The notes under the pieces: generated by a model
What the model saw: the letters and a program-made list of their open reading frames with translations, nothing else
Databases searched by the model: none
What the model was told of the DNA's origin: nothing
Program-made: the position numbers and the translations under genes
Assembly: GCA_008477525.1 (NCBI GenBank)
Contig: SPDT01000004.1
Coordinates: 372,001-436,000 of the forward strand
DNA: 64,000 bases
Source: Hypomyces perniciosus
Taxonomy: Eukaryota; Ascomycota; Sordariomycetes; Hypocreales; Hypocreaceae
Direction: 5' to 3'
Shown: positions 50,235 to 61,580 of the stretch, in pieces
How the letters are laid out: each line of letters starts with the position of its first letter
How positions within the stretch are numbered: the first letter of the stretch is position 1

Positions 50235-51457
50235 CTACCATTCCACACCATTCAGTTTCAATGGAAGACGTAGCATTCGATGTCCCGTTTCTGTTGGGCT
50301 TGGAAGCCCTCCTGCCCGGATGTTTATCTGCAGAGACTGGTGTAGTAGCTTCGGCGGTGCCAAGGTCGCGTCGCGTTCTCTCCTCTGAGCCACAAATTCC
50401 ACCTCAGTGATGCCATCTCTTAGATGCTTATTCTGCCATCTGTGGTCATAAACGCTCGTCCAGGATACAGGACCACGATGCCCCTGAGGAGGATAGTCAT
50501 GACCAGTCCAAACTTTCACATGGTCTGGCAAACTGAGCAGCTTGCGCCCCGAGTTAAAGAGACTGCTTTCACTCCCACCAGGGAAATCACAACGTGCAGT
50601 ACCAATGTCCACATGGAATAGAGAATCGCCACAGAAGACATTATCTTTGGAAGCTAAGTTAGCCATTGATGGAGTAATGAGATAGGTGCTCTAGAGATCT
50701 TACCTCCAATATGATAGCCTAGATGGTCCGGTGTGTGACCAGGAAGATGGATGGCTGTGGCTCTCAACTCACCAATAGAAAAGGTTTCGTCATCATCCAA
50801 GAGATGATCAAAAACAACCTCGTACTGCTCTGCTGGAACACCGTATCTCCGACCAAAAAATTCCTGCACCTGTCCAATGCGTTTGCCAATCGCGATGGAT
50901 GGCTTATGACCTTGCTTCTGGGCAAGGCGCTTTTGGAGATAAGACGCCGAGGTCAGATGATCAGCATGAGCATGTGTTTCGAGGATTTTGTCGACCACGT
51001 AGCCCTTTTCCCTGATTAATGAAATCAATGCGTCGGCGGTGTCAGTAGTAATAGTCTGAGTCGCCGAATCATAGTCTAACACAGGATCGATGATAACAGC
51101 GGCTAATGTGGATGGATCGGCTACCACATATTGCCATGTTCCTGTATTGCTTTCGAAAACGTCATGAATAATGGGTTCACCGTCCATAGTTGATTTCGTC
51201 CTGATATATGCTCCGTCTTTGGTCACACTCTGACGCAGTTGAGAAAGAAGAGGGTTAAGCAGGCAGTGTGCATGGTAATCTGAGGATTTTTGCCTGTAAC
51301 TAAATGCTTGGAGAGCTTGTTGGTGACCAGGACGATGATGTTGTGCGGGGCCACCAAGTGGAACGGACTGAATCCTCACGGCGGTCGCTAAAAGGGGCCA
51401 TGTACGGGCAGTGAAGCGCCTACCAGTATGGCGAATAGCGGGAGATTGAATGGGCAT
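50235..51457 (-). CDS. ETHE1-like persulfide dioxygenase, mitochondrial, 390 aa
   Basis: Metallo-beta-lactamase-fold sulfur dioxygenase of the ETHE1/GloB-like group. In characterised relatives the mononuclear iron enzyme oxidises glutathione persulfide to sulfite and glutathione in the mitochondrial matrix, after sulfide:quinone oxidoreductase. Exons 51,457-50,704 and 50,653-50,235; the 50-base intron (GTAAGA...TTAG) joins YHIG to ASKDNVFCGDS in frame. Motifs: metal-binding THAHADH at 161-167, PGHTPDH around 239-245, CGDSLFHVDIGTARCDFPGG after the splice, and TGHDYPP, all typical of ETHE1. The first 90 residues are Arg/His/Gln-rich and suit a mitochondrial presequence; an internal Met91 could start a shorter product. 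The C-terminal about 40 residues are less conserved in appearance. Divergent from the SQR gene. Confidence 0.92.
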
Positions 51458-51979
51458 TATCAGACTTTAATGCTTCTGAAGAAACAGGGAAGCGGAAAAT
51501 CCTCTAATGGATTGGAATTAATATGAGAGTATGCCGTATCAAACCGTTTCGTATAGGCGACTTGCTCAAAGTCTCGTGAACAATCCGCCGAGCACCTTGC
51601 CGAGCGCCGGCATGAGAAGATTTCTGTATTGTATTGTATCCAAGCCAAGGCCGTTACGGACTCCATAGTTAATACTACCGAGTGTTGTGATGCCCGATCC
51701 GTTCCACATGTCCAGGCCATGTCGGCGACCTGCTGAAAAAGCCGGCATGTCCGGAACAATACTCCCCGGGCCGAGTCAACAACGGCACTCGGGGGTCAAA
51801 TCGGCCCGCGGCGTGAGAGCGGCACCCGTGAGATTATTTTTTTGCCCACGCCAAAGAGATCACGCTCTATCGCCAAGACCCTCACTCACCCTCACTGTTC
51901 TTGTCGGCTTGTATCTATTTCCTTTTGCTGTTTATCGTACCCCATTTTCCTGCTCTATCCTGTCCTTTCCACACAGAAG
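51458..51979. promoter_or_regulatory. Shared promoter region of the sulfide-oxidation gene pair
   Basis: The 522 bases between the start codons of the divergent dioxygenase and SQR genes. No other gene fits here. A GC-rich patch at 51,760-51,835 contains several CGG/CCG triplets; no specific factor site could be assigned. Confidence 0.6.
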
Positions 51980-53344
51980 ATGCTGCAGGGTCGCGCAACA
52001 TGGGCCGCTTGTGCTGCCAGGCGTTTAGTCAGCACTGCTGCCGCGACTCCAACAATCCGAAATTTTGCTACAGCATCATCATCGATCGCCTCTGCTGGTC
52101 GAAGCCATAGGGTCGTGGTCATCGGTGGCGGTTCGGCCGGCCTGTCTATAAGCCATCAGCTCCTTCGATCTGGCAAGTTCGCCCAAGACGATATAGCAGT
52201 GGTTGACCCAGCAGAGTGGCACCACTACCAGCCTGGATGGACTTTGGTCGGGGGTGGTCTCAAAGCTAAGGAACAGCTTCGGAAGCCACTAGACAGCTTA
52301 ATTGCACCCAAGCTCAAATTCTATAATGACAGCGTGACCGAAATTTTCCCCCAAGACAACTCCATTACACTGGGCAGCGGCGACAAGGTCAACTACGAGC
52401 AGCTGGTTGTTGTGCCTGGCATCTCCGTCGACTATGGCAGCGTCAAAGGTCTTCCTGAGGCTCTTGCTAACCCGGATGCCTTGGTATCGTCCATCTATAA
52501 CTATGACACTTGCGACAAGACCTTCCGCACTATTCAGAAACTCCGAAAAGGTGCCGCCATCTTCACCCAGCCCACTGGTGCTATCAAATGTGCCGGCGCC
52601 CCGCAAAAGATCATGTGGCTCGCACTCGATTATTGGAAACGAGCAGGCCTGTACGATCCTATCAATCCCTCCAGTTCAGCAATCCATATCAGCTTCGCTA
52701 CCGGTCTTCCCGTAATGTTTGGTGTTGCCAAGTATAACGCTACTCTTGAGGAGCTGCGTAGGGAGAGAGGGGTTGAGGGGCTATTCCAGCACAATCTCAT
52801 CGCCATTGATGGCAACAATGCAACTTTTGCAAACCCCAACGGAAAAGAGCCTGTCACGAAACATTTTGACCTTTTGCATGTCGTGCCAAAGATGGGGCCT
52901 CATGCGTTTGTCGCTAAAAATGCCCTGGCGAATGAGGCCGGTTACGTCGAGGTCGATGACGGCACCACTCGCCACACGAAATACCTCAACGTCTGGTCAG
53001 CTGGCGATGCTTCAAGCCTGCCCACATCCAAGACAGCAGCAGCAATAACTTCTCAAGCGCCGGTTCTAGTTCATAACCTGCTGCAATCCTTGGAAGACAA
53101 GGAGCCTGGAGCGATATATGACGGTTATGCCTCGTGCCCACTTCTGACAGAGTACGGCAAGGTCCTCCTCGCTGAATTTAAGTATGGTGGAGAGCCGAAA
53201 GAGACGTTCGCCAAATGGCTCGGCATTGACCAAGGAGTCCCTCGCAGTGCATTCTACTATTTGAAGAAGGACTTCTTTCCATGGGTGTACTATAAGCATA
53301 TGATCAAGGGTACTTGGGGTGGACCTAAGGGGTGGACCAAATAG
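51980..53344 (+). CDS. Mitochondrial sulfide:quinone oxidoreductase (HMT2-like), 454 aa
   Basis: FAD enzyme of the inner mitochondrial membrane that oxidises hydrogen sulfide and passes electrons to ubiquinone; fission-yeast HMT2 is the characterised fungal relative. Single exon. The ATG at 51,980 gives an N-terminus rich in Arg, Ala and Ser (residues 1-40), a good mitochondrial presequence; the frame is open further upstream but without ATG. Motifs: FAD dinucleotide-binding VVVIGGGSAG (about 45-54), the redox-site segment TGAIKCAGAPQK with Cys204, and the second flavin motif VWSAGDASSLPTSKTAAA. The C-terminus is rich in aromatic residues (FFPWVYYKHMIKGTW), consistent with membrane contact. 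Length fits the family. It shares its promoter region with the persulfide dioxygenase, the next enzyme of the pathway. Confidence 0.94.
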   Translation: MLQGRATWAACAARRLVSTAAATPTIRNFATASSSIASAGRSHRVVVIGGGSAGLSISHQLLRSGKFAQDDIAVVDPAEWHHYQPGWTLVGGGLKAKEQLRKPLDSLIAPKLKFYNDSVTEIFPQDNSITLGSGDKVNYEQLVVVPGISVDYGSVKGLPEALANPDALVSSIYNYDTCDKTFRTIQKLRKGAAIFTQPTGAIKCAGAPQKIMWLALDYWKRAGLYDPINPSSSAIHISFATGLPVMFGVAKYNATLEELRRERGVEGLFQHNLIAIDGNNATFANPNGKEPVTKHFDLLHVVPKMGPHAFVAKNALANEAGYVEVDDGTTRHTKYLNVWSAGDASSLPTSKTAAAITSQAPVLVHNLLQSLEDKEPGAIYDGYASCPLLTEYGKVLLAEFKYGGEPKETFAKWLGIDQGVPRSAFYYLKKDFFPWVYYKHMIKGTWGGPKGWTK

Positions 53345-54178
53345 TATAATATCCAAAAGTCAGATATTTTGAGTTGGATTCCAGTCAAATGTGACCTTTG
53401 CATCTCTCTGGATCCAGTGGAGGGCGAATGGTATAATGATAACTTCATAAAAGTAGGGGTAGAGATGGCGCAATTCTACATCTACATCACCGGTCTTGCT
53501 ACGTGCAAGGTAGTAGCGAGCAGGAGGTGGAACAACAAGCATAGTGGAGGAGTGAATTGGAAAGAGTAACAGATAAATGGGTTCAAAATTGGCCAAAATT
53601 CTAGGACAGTTAAACAACGGAACTCAAACAGCGCTTATCATCGCGGTGGTCCGTAGTGATGTATCAATGAGTTCCCGTTGAAGTGTTGCGTTCAAGTAAT
53701 TCCTCCATAGACGCAAGCTCACGCCAATTTTAGACTCTACAGCAGCTCGGAGAGGTACTCTCTTTAGGTGCATCGCAAAGTTGACAGGATAGTATTCTGA
53801 TTTAGTCGCTCAAGAGATACTAAATCTATTTTTATTATGTTTCTTCCTGCGAAAAGCCATGATAGGACCCTGATCTGGATAATGTTAACTGGAATAAATC
53901 TTCAAGGAATCTGGTCATCGAAGGAGTGATCCAGGCCTTCAACCCTCCGTAATCATGGAAGAGGGAGAGCCACAGGGTCCCTTATTCTTCTGGGGGTTGG
54001 GCCCAATCCAACAAAGCCGTTCGGGCCAACAAAAAGGCGCAAAGAATCCAATCACTCTGAATCACGTGTTCAACTTGTGCTTGGCGAAAAGCTCCAGAAT
54101 GGCTCTGGTGATATTCAGCAACAAAACCTGCGGTTTAATGCTTTCAGGTTCCAGTGTGCGCTGGCAAGACAACCCATC
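53345..54178. other. Intergenic region before the hydrolase
   Basis: No recognised gene. The hydrolase frame stays open upstream of its ATG to 54,077, but that sequence has no family resemblance and is probably leader. Confidence 0.55.
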
Positions 54179-55408
54179 ATGATGGCTTCATCTTACTACA
54201 TCAACGACCAACGATTCAGCAGGACCTTTGAGCTCCCTGCAGATCCAGCCAACGGCCGCACCAGGTCATTCAAAGTCGAATATGCCGACTTCGACTACCG
54301 CAATGAGTCTCATCCCCAACAAGAAAACGTCTTTCTCTTCTTCGGCTCGTTGCTGGGATCGCGCCTGGTCCACATCGCCAAGGACGAGGTCGCCAAGAAG
54401 CATAAGATTCGCATTATCAATCCAGACAGACCTGGCATTGGAGGTACCGATGCTGCTGATGCGGAGCATAGAATGAGCCTATGGCTGGGTGAGTTTACCA
54501 CGCTGAGCTGACCAGCTATGTTCTCGTAATGTTGGTTGAGGAAAACATTCACGATCACTAGCCTGCATATTCGATCTTACCATTAGGAGTTAACGATTGA
54601 ATGAGTAGAGGTTATTCCGGCACTTCTCGGCCATCTTGGGATACAACACGTATCTCTGGGGTGCCATAGTGGCGGCACCACCTACGCCCTCGACATGATG
54701 CTGCATCACCCCCAATTTCTCCACCCAGAGAAGCCCTACCTCGCCATTGGAGGGCCCTGGATTCTGCCCTCACATACAGGCGTAAAAGTCTTGTCTATTG
54801 CTCAGTTATTGCCTGCCAGTGTGATCAATAATGTCCACAAACTTGCAAAGCTCGTCAATAACCATATCGGTCCCATCATAGGTGCCTCGCTTGGTCTTAG
54901 CCAAGCTCTCATGGCTAAACTCATACCGGCGTCGCCAAAAGGCGACGATGAGGGCACTGACAGAGAGGGCATGGATAGGGAGGGCGCCAGGTTTGAAGAG
55001 GAACTGTGGCCCAAGGTTCTTGAGCGTATATACGCCGAGGGAATAGAGGGTATCTCACCCGATGCCGTGCTGCTTATGAAAAAAGTTGACGGCAAAGCTG
55101 GATGGAGCGACTGGGGAGACTACGACACGTTCGTGCCGCTCTTAGCAGAGTCCCTGCGTGCCTCAGGAAAGAGATTGCGGGTTGACGTTTTCTTTGCGGC
55201 AAACGACATCGTGATCGGCGACGAAGGCTCCAAGGGTCCGCTGTGGTTTGATCAGTGTTGGGATGTGCTACATTGCAGCGACGTGATTGACTACCATAGC
55301 ACAACCACCAAGGGCGCAGATCACAACACGATATGGAACCTGAGATGGGGTGCCATCCAGAGGGTGTTTGAGAGAATTGGCCAGCCCGTGGGGGTCTTTG
55401 TCCAGTAA
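54179..55408 (+). CDS. Alpha/beta hydrolase-fold protein, 369 aa
   Basis: Uncharacterised hydrolase; substrate unknown. Exons 54,179-54,488 and 54,609-55,408; the 120-base intron (GTGAGT...GTAG) joins MSLWL to EVIPALLGHLG in frame. The nucleophile elbow is GCHSGG with Ser124. An oxyanion-strand-like FFGSLLGSRL lies around residue 55-65. Candidate acid and histidine residues lie in the C-terminal part (AANDIVIGDEG and KGADHNTIWNLRWG). A helical, charged insertion (about 210-250, DDEGTDREGMDREGARFEEE) probably forms the lid. Two adjacent Met codons (54,179 and 54,182) both fit as start. No signal peptide is evident, so it is probably cytosolic. Fungal homologues are common and mostly unnamed. 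It converges on the GH88 relic and has no obvious partner. Confidence 0.82.
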
Positions 55409-55600
55409 ACTTGAGTAGCGTACGTTGTGGTCAAATTTGAGAAGAGCTATAATTTGTAGTTCCATGGAAACAAAATGCCATTTATATACATCTAATGTTG
55501 GAAACACCTTGGGTGGGACACAGCAATCCCCTTCTAAATAGACTCTTGAATACACTCTTGGGAAGTTTCTAGTTTTGACAAGTCCACTGATGAAACTGCT

Positions 55601-57198
55601 CTACGCTACACCCATCTTCAAAAGCCTATTCCCAAACTCAATCAAATAATAATCCCAATACGCAAGCCCATGCTCCACCCGCCTCCTCATGGCATTCTCA
55701 TTATTGCACACCGTCCCATCCTTCAATATCGCCTCAAACGTTCTCCCCTCGAACGTGTCTTCCACATTGGGCATATCATAGGACCCCACAGTATCGCCAC
55801 GTACAAACCTCGCCCTCTCAGCCGCGAGTGATAAGTCCAGTGTGTCCCTGACGATCTCCACCGCCGCATCGAAAAAGCGCTGGGACAGACCGTGCCACCC
55901 TATTCCGGTAAGCGCTTGGGAGATTATCAGCATCCCATTCGCGGCGATGATTCCGGCAAAGGAATCCCGCAGCGGTTTCGCCGGGTCGTGGATCGGGGCG
56001 TCAAAGTCCCACAAGGGAACAAGTCTTCCACAGGTACGCCGCTGATAATCCTCGGTTGTGGTTATGCCGTCGATTTGCTGGCCTGGGAAGGGTACGTCGA
56101 CGCAGCCAGGGGCCGTCTCGAGTCTGTATATAAAGTACTCTGCCAAGCCGCAAGCAGCTTCGAGGAACGCCTGATCTTTCGTCTACGTGTACGTCTGCGC
56201 AAAACCCAAGATCGCCCATGCTTGTCCTCGCGCCCATACGGACTCATCTGAGTACCCGTGTACCGTTTTCTGCCACTTCACTTCCCCCGTGCAAGCATCG
56301 AGATTCACCAGTTCGTAGGCAGCGTACAGCTGTCCCTGATATCCCTCCTTAGGCCTATTTGAGACTGACATAGGTCGCAAGTGATTCTGGAGGAGTGTCC
56401 GTGCATGAGTTGCCGCCTCCTCGGCCAGGCTTTTATCATGTGTATATTGCGACTGGTAAAAGATCAGGTCCAGGTTGCACAAGCTGTCGATGGCAACCAA
56501 GCAGTTCTGATACTCATACGTCACGCTGATGTCCTTCATGGTAAGAGTATCCCAGCTTCGAATGACTTTGGCTTGGCGGCCATATCTCCAGGCCAACGCG
56601 CTCCCTGCCACCATGAGGTTTCCCAAGGTATGCTCATTGACTGTTACTTCCCACTCTTTTTGGAGGACGGGCATGAGCATGAGTCCTAGGCTATGGGTAT
56701 CACTCCTACTCATCATTTCATGGAGCGGGTCGGACCAGGCCTTGCAGAGAGTGAGCAGTTGAGTCCGCAAATTGAACGGATGCAAGTATGGCATCTCCTT
56801 TTCGCCGTTCATATAGTCCATAGACTGTGGGTACTTGCTTGCCCTCTCAAGTAGGGAATAAAGAGTACCAGGCAAGAAGCTACAAGTCCAGAATTCGGCT
56901 TTACGAACTGATAATGTCCTGCATTGGGACCGTTCTGGGGCACAACCTCCGGATACGTCTGACACTTTTGCTTGAGACCATTAGCGGGTTGACCAGTGGG
57001 CTGAGGCACCATATATTTGTTGGCGACCCTGAAAATTTTAGCGACAATGTTTTCGTCAAAGAGCTCCTGTAGATAGACATCTAGCCTTATACCTGGCTGC
57101 CGGCGGTTAGCTGATCTCTCCTGCAGGGTTAGGCGCTGTACATCCACTTGCGTCCAGGAGTCGCTGTTCGGTCGGCTTCTCGAAATTGTATCCTGCAT
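55601..57198 (-). pseudogene. GH88 unsaturated glucuronyl hydrolase with two lesions
   Basis: Glycoside hydrolase family 88 enzymes release unsaturated uronic acid from oligosaccharides made by polysaccharide lyases. Family marks: YPEVVPQNGPNAGHYQF, then EFWTCSFLPGTLYSLLER, the Asp-containing SDTHSLGL, and the conserved SVWARGQAWAILGFAQ. Two lesions break the frame. Near 56,907 one base is missing between HYQF and RKAEFW. At 56,185-56,183 TAG replaces an expected TGG (Trp) directly after FAQTYT, and the same frame resumes with TKDQAFLEAACGLAEYF and stays open to the stop at 55,601. The stop is a G-to-A change (CpA to TpA on the plus strand). An intron explanation would remove the RGQAW motif and is rejected. 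The restored frame would be about 530 codons. Sequencing error could explain the deletion but less easily both lesions. The MFS transporter upstream has the same orientation. Confidence 0.85.
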
Positions 57199-58138
57199 TG
57201 GCGATTGCTCATTTAATGGATATATTTCCGAGTCCTTCTTGAATTGGTGTTTAGTTATTATAATTAAGGCGTACTAGATTGTGGTCTCGAAATCGCTGAA
57301 TGTTGAGATTTACTAGGAGGCAGGATTTACTGTTAGGACAAGAGGGGACTGTACCTTATAAGGATCTCAAAAGGTCATCTATTCGGTCGGTTAACAATGT
57401 GAGCCGGCCCGACTGTGACGTACCTGGCTATCCAGCAGACAGGGGCCCTACAGTCAGTCGGGCCGGCTTACATATGCACAGTCAACCCACAGAGCAACGG
57501 TCTCCATGGATTCCTTTTATTAGTTGGCCATTGAGAAGCCGCTTTATATAATAGCTTATCTTTTCGGGGTGTTGAGTAACAGATCGAGTTTACTGCTGCC
57601 GGATATAAGGCAATAAATATACACCCGGTTAGTATACATATGCCGAGGAGGTATGTACTGGGGTTGGCAGAAGATCGTGCCGAGAGCCGGAAGATCTCTA
57701 CAAATCTCTATATACAGATATAGTAAGTATCCTCTTTCCCAAGAAGGCAAAAGATGATAGCTGAAGTCTTACAATACACCTACCCCGACCTTCTATCTAT
57801 ATCTTTTCTACCTAACCAACTGCAATGTCTGTTGACTATTTTAGCAAGCACTGTTGAGTGCAGAGGCTAGACTTCCAAAGCGCCTTATGTATGCTACCTA
57901 AGAAACATCATTAGTAGAATAGACCTCGGGCAAGTTGCTAAGACGCCATGCGGAATAAGTGAAACAATTACGGGCGGGGTTAAGTGACGTGCGCCAGACT
58001 GGATTATATGTGACGAATGATATTAAAAAAAAAGGCATAGTAGAGAAAGAAAGAGAGATTAGTTTATTCCAACTGGTTGGCCATACTATGGAATGTTCAG
58101 TTCTATGAAATGTGGTACCGTACCCCCAGTATGGTAGA
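57199..58138. other. Intergenic between the GH88 relic and the MFS transporter
   Basis: It holds the GH88 upstream region and the 3' end of the transporter gene. The only notable structure is the GC-rich inverted repeat at 57,400-57,470. Confidence 0.6.
57400..57470. repeat. GC-rich inverted repeat, 16-bp arms
   Basis: Arms 57,400-57,415 (TGAGCCGGCCCGACTG) and 57,455-57,470 are complementary with one mismatch; the loop is 39 bases. It lies about 200 bases upstream of the GH88 start codon. It could be a regulator site, a transcript hairpin, or the remains of a small transposon. Confidence 0.75.
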
Positions 58139-59903
58139 TTAGGCAGCTCGCTTGCCGTAGGGTTCAAAAGGCAGCAAGAATGCCAGGACTGCGAGGGCAC
58201 CATAAAGCGCCGCGCAGACAAACACGGGGGCTGTTGTAGTTGGGTCTGCGTATGTCGCGACAACAGCGGACATAGCACCCGCCAATCGACAAAACGCGAC
58301 TGCAACGCCGTTGCCGGTGCCGCGATGTGCTGATGGCAGTGTCTCGGCCGTGTATCCGTACAGAACACCATAGTAGATCTCCAGAGTGAAGGAGATAACG
58401 CAGGTGTATGCAATATTGGCGTCTTGTGACGACACTTGGGAATAGGCAAAGAAGAATGCCATGGTGATGAGCGCGCCGATAATCATGGTGTATCGTCTAC
58501 CAAAGATCTTCGTATTTGCCATGACACCACCCAGCAGGGGGCCGAATATGCCACAGATCTGTACAAGGGCATAGTTTCGCCAGTTCTCATTTGTGCTGGT
58601 CACGCCAAACTGAACACCACGGCTGGCAAGGTAGTAAGGCAGGAAAACGTTAAAGAGGGGGTAGGCAAGACCAATGATGGCCCAGGATGCCCAGATGAGA
58701 ACCGTGAGGAAGGCAACTTTCTTGGTGAGGAACAAGCTGCGGAAGTGAATGAAGAACTCGCCGAATGAGAATCGGCTGCGTGAGTGGGCGAAGTTGACCT
58801 TTCCACAAGCCTCGAGCTGCTCAAGAGTGAGGGAGCAAGGACGGCCGTATTGCCGGGCCAGTTCCTGGAAGTTCTCGACGACCTCGGCGTCTCTGCCCTG
58901 GCCGAGAAGGAATTTTGGCGTTTCGCGGAGGCGGATGACGGTAACTCGAGCAATGCTCATGAGGAAAATCAAGGCGCCCATGGTGTACATCTCATATCGC
59001 CAGCCACTGTTGTTTGCCCGTGTGCAGTTACTGGCATCTGTACATGAGAAATTTGCTGCAACACCATGTGCGTTAGCTCACAAAATTCGCGTTGAGGGCA
59101 TGGAGGAAGGAAAAGAAACAAAACTTACGCATGAATCCCCAAGCCACCAGACCAGCAATTGTGCATCCGATTCCCCACCAAGCAGCCAAGGTACTGGAGA
59201 CCCACTGCTTGTTCGAGGGCAAAAATTCAAGGAATACAGCGGTATCCAAGATGAGGTTGCCACCAGCACCAAATGCAGCCACGGCGATGAAGAATCCGAG
59301 GGACTCCCAGCTCGGTGCTGCGCCAGCAACGATACAGAAGATGGAGCAGATGAAGAGCGAGACGTTAAAGGCGACTTTGCGACCAATGATATCTGCAAGG
59401 AGACCCCAGAACACAGCGCCGACCATCATGCCCATGTACAGGGCGATGACAAGCCCTGAGTGATAAGACGGCTGGAATTCGAGAATAGCCTGGGGCGCGA
59501 TAATGCCCTGCAGTGATAGTTGCAAGGCGTCCACGGCGTATCTATTCGGGATCGGCTGGTAAGCTTCATTCCTAGTCAAGTGTGATTTGCTTTTGTATGT
59601 TTTACGCGACCTACCCGAAGCCATTGAGGAAGAACAATTTCCAGTGGTAGTTTGTCCAGCCAATCTCGTCCAAAGTCTTGCCAGTGTAAGTAAAAAATCC
59701 CAATCAGCCAGCATCCTTGTTCATGCACTCACATTATTCACGAGATGCATTTTCCTGTCCATGACAGGATCTATGTCCTGCAGCATGATGATTTCCTCAG
59801 CCAAATCATGGTCGGAAGAGGTCTCGACGTTGTGATCCTTGGATGTTGCCAAAGACTTCTCGAGATCGCCCTCCATGGCGACGACTTTCTCTTCGGATGA
59901 CAT
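58139..59903 (-). CDS. MFS transporter, SV2/sugar-porter-like, 520 aa, four exons
   Basis: Plasma-membrane carrier of the major facilitator superfamily; substrate unknown. Exons 59,903-59,733, 59,676-59,615, 59,541-59,129 and 59,055-58,139 sum to 1,563 bases in frame. Introns of 56, 73 and 73 bases have GTGAGT, GTAGGT and GTAAGT donors; the third has a GCTAAC branch site. An acidic cytosolic N-tail (about 1-45) precedes KMHLVNNTLDEIGWTNYHWKLF and GFGYAVDALQL, typical of the fungal SV2-like group. The loop 2-3 MFS motif is LLADIIGRK. The luminal loop NFSCTDASNCTRANNSGW carries paired Cys and N-glycosylation sequons. Twelve membrane spans are expected. It is divergent from the AnmK-family kinase (start codons 1.68 kb apart) and next to the broken GH88 gene, so a carbohydrate or sugar-derived acid is a plausible cargo. 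Confidence 0.88.
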
Positions 59904-61580
59904 GGTTCAAAGCAAGGTAGACGCGAAGTTCAACGCGTGAGACACTCTATTATTCCTGCGTCTGATTGCCAGTTAGAACTGAAAAGTTTTCTTCCCGAAC
60001 AGCGACAACCGGGAATTGGCATACCAGCCCCTTTATAAACACATAAAATAAAGTTTGACGGATTCCTTTCTGATGGGCTGACTTTTGTGCTGGCCAATCA
60101 GTCGAGACTTGTTCCCTCTCTCCGCTCAATGAATTAATCTCGTTTCAACGGTAGCCGATTTAGATAAGCGTGGGCAAGATCAATAAACAACGGCATCGCT
60201 CCCATGTAACGTGGCGAACGCCCTACGCCGTTGACCTTTTTGCCTTTTTGCCGTTCTATCGCGACCTGATATCTCCTTGTGCCGCGCGACTTTCCCTCCT
60301 CAGAGAGCACTATTGGCATTCTAGTCGATAATAAATGCCCAGGTGACGATCCGGATTCCGGTCAAACCGGGGACCCCATGGGCTAGCGAGGCTTGTTATC
60401 TTTTGGTGTCTGTCGCTCCATGATAGTACTATTCTTTCAAGGCGGCTGTTCCCGTGGGGAAAGGAAGAAACGTCCGCCGGACATGGATGATTCAAATTTG
60501 GAATATTTTAGTCCTCGTAAACGGCAGAATGCCCCATACCGTCGTGCCGTTAAGGGGTATCCCGTATCCGATATATCCTTTTTTTTTTCACCCGACAGCT
60601 CCCTTGTCTGTTATCCGATAATGCCAAGTCACACGCTTAATGGTTAACAAGGCCGGCACATTCTCGTGTCCTGAATCATGAAGAAATGAGGCGCCTTTGT
60701 TCTGTGTTGGCTAATTGGTTAGAAACTCGCATTGCAAGGAACACTATTCACAAAGCGCCCGCAGCAGAGCGCACCCCTGTGCATATGCAGGTAACCGACA
60801 GCAACCTCAGTTATTACCCTCTCACGCCATGCATATAAATTGGAGTAAGGGACTGAGAAAAATGTCGACGACGAATGTGCTCTGCATTCTCGTAGATGTG
60901 TTCTATCTCCCATTCAGGCTGTTTGATAGATACAGAGCGTTTGTTCCGCACAACTATTTGGTGCTATTGCTAATGTCACGGAACATAATTTAGCGTGTTC
61001 CCGTTCAGGCGAGTTGCCTTTCAAGCGAATTACTGCCCTTCGCCCGTATGCACGACTAGTTCGCCTAGATTACAATCGCTTATCGTCTGCTCTCGTCTCG
61101 TCTCGCCTCGTCTCGCCTCGCCTCGCGGTCTCTGAGGTCAAACGAACAGTACAGCCTGATTGGGTGTGTTCCCTTGCCCCGTAGGATGTTCAAGGTTCCA
61201 GATCAGGCAAGATATCGTCTGAAATGTTCGTTTATCCTGCAGGACCGTTGTGGAGGGCTTGCCGCTTGCAACACCTTAATCCGCAGATAGTTCCGAACCC
61301 CGCATGGCGTATGCACACGTGGCGATGGCGCCGGGAATACGGAGTGTCCGTCAAAATTCGTAGTTACGTTGCAGATTGTCTACTATTATTACTCCGTACT
61401 GATCCTCTGATCCGCAAATTATTGGTGTGGATCCGTATTATTAACAGACGGGGGAGAAAAAAATGCGGGGAGCGTCATACATTATAAGCAGGCCTTCAGC
61501 CTGTACCCTCAGGTTGCCGTGAGGGTGAAGGGCAAGATCCCAGTATGCAGCGTCTTTTGTCTTCTCTCTACTCATCCAGG
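59904..61580. promoter_or_regulatory. Long divergent promoter region, MFS and kinase
   Basis: 1,677 bases with only short, unconvincing frames. It contains repeated CGG/CCG-rich strings near 60,345-60,380 and 60,470-60,485, an AGGGG stress-element-like string near 60,552, and the pentanucleotide tract listed separately. Specific regulators cannot be assigned. Confidence 0.4.
61090..61126. repeat. CTCGT/CTCGC pentanucleotide microsatellite
   Basis: About seven consecutive units of CTCGT or CTCGC in the kinase upstream region. Confidence 0.85.

Noticed and set aside
51842..51979. A longer SQR protein starting at 51,842
   Set aside because: That position is TTG, not ATG; the first ATG in frame is 51,980 and gives a proper mitochondrial presequence.
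56183..56240. A 57-base intron (GTATGG...GTAG) that would remove the stop in the GH88 gene
   Set aside because: It would delete the conserved ARGQAWAILGFAQ segment required in this family; the sequence is clearly coding.
58749..59463. Long plus-strand frames (236 and 123 codons) over the MFS gene
   Set aside because: They are antisense to well-supported transporter exons, with biased composition and no family.
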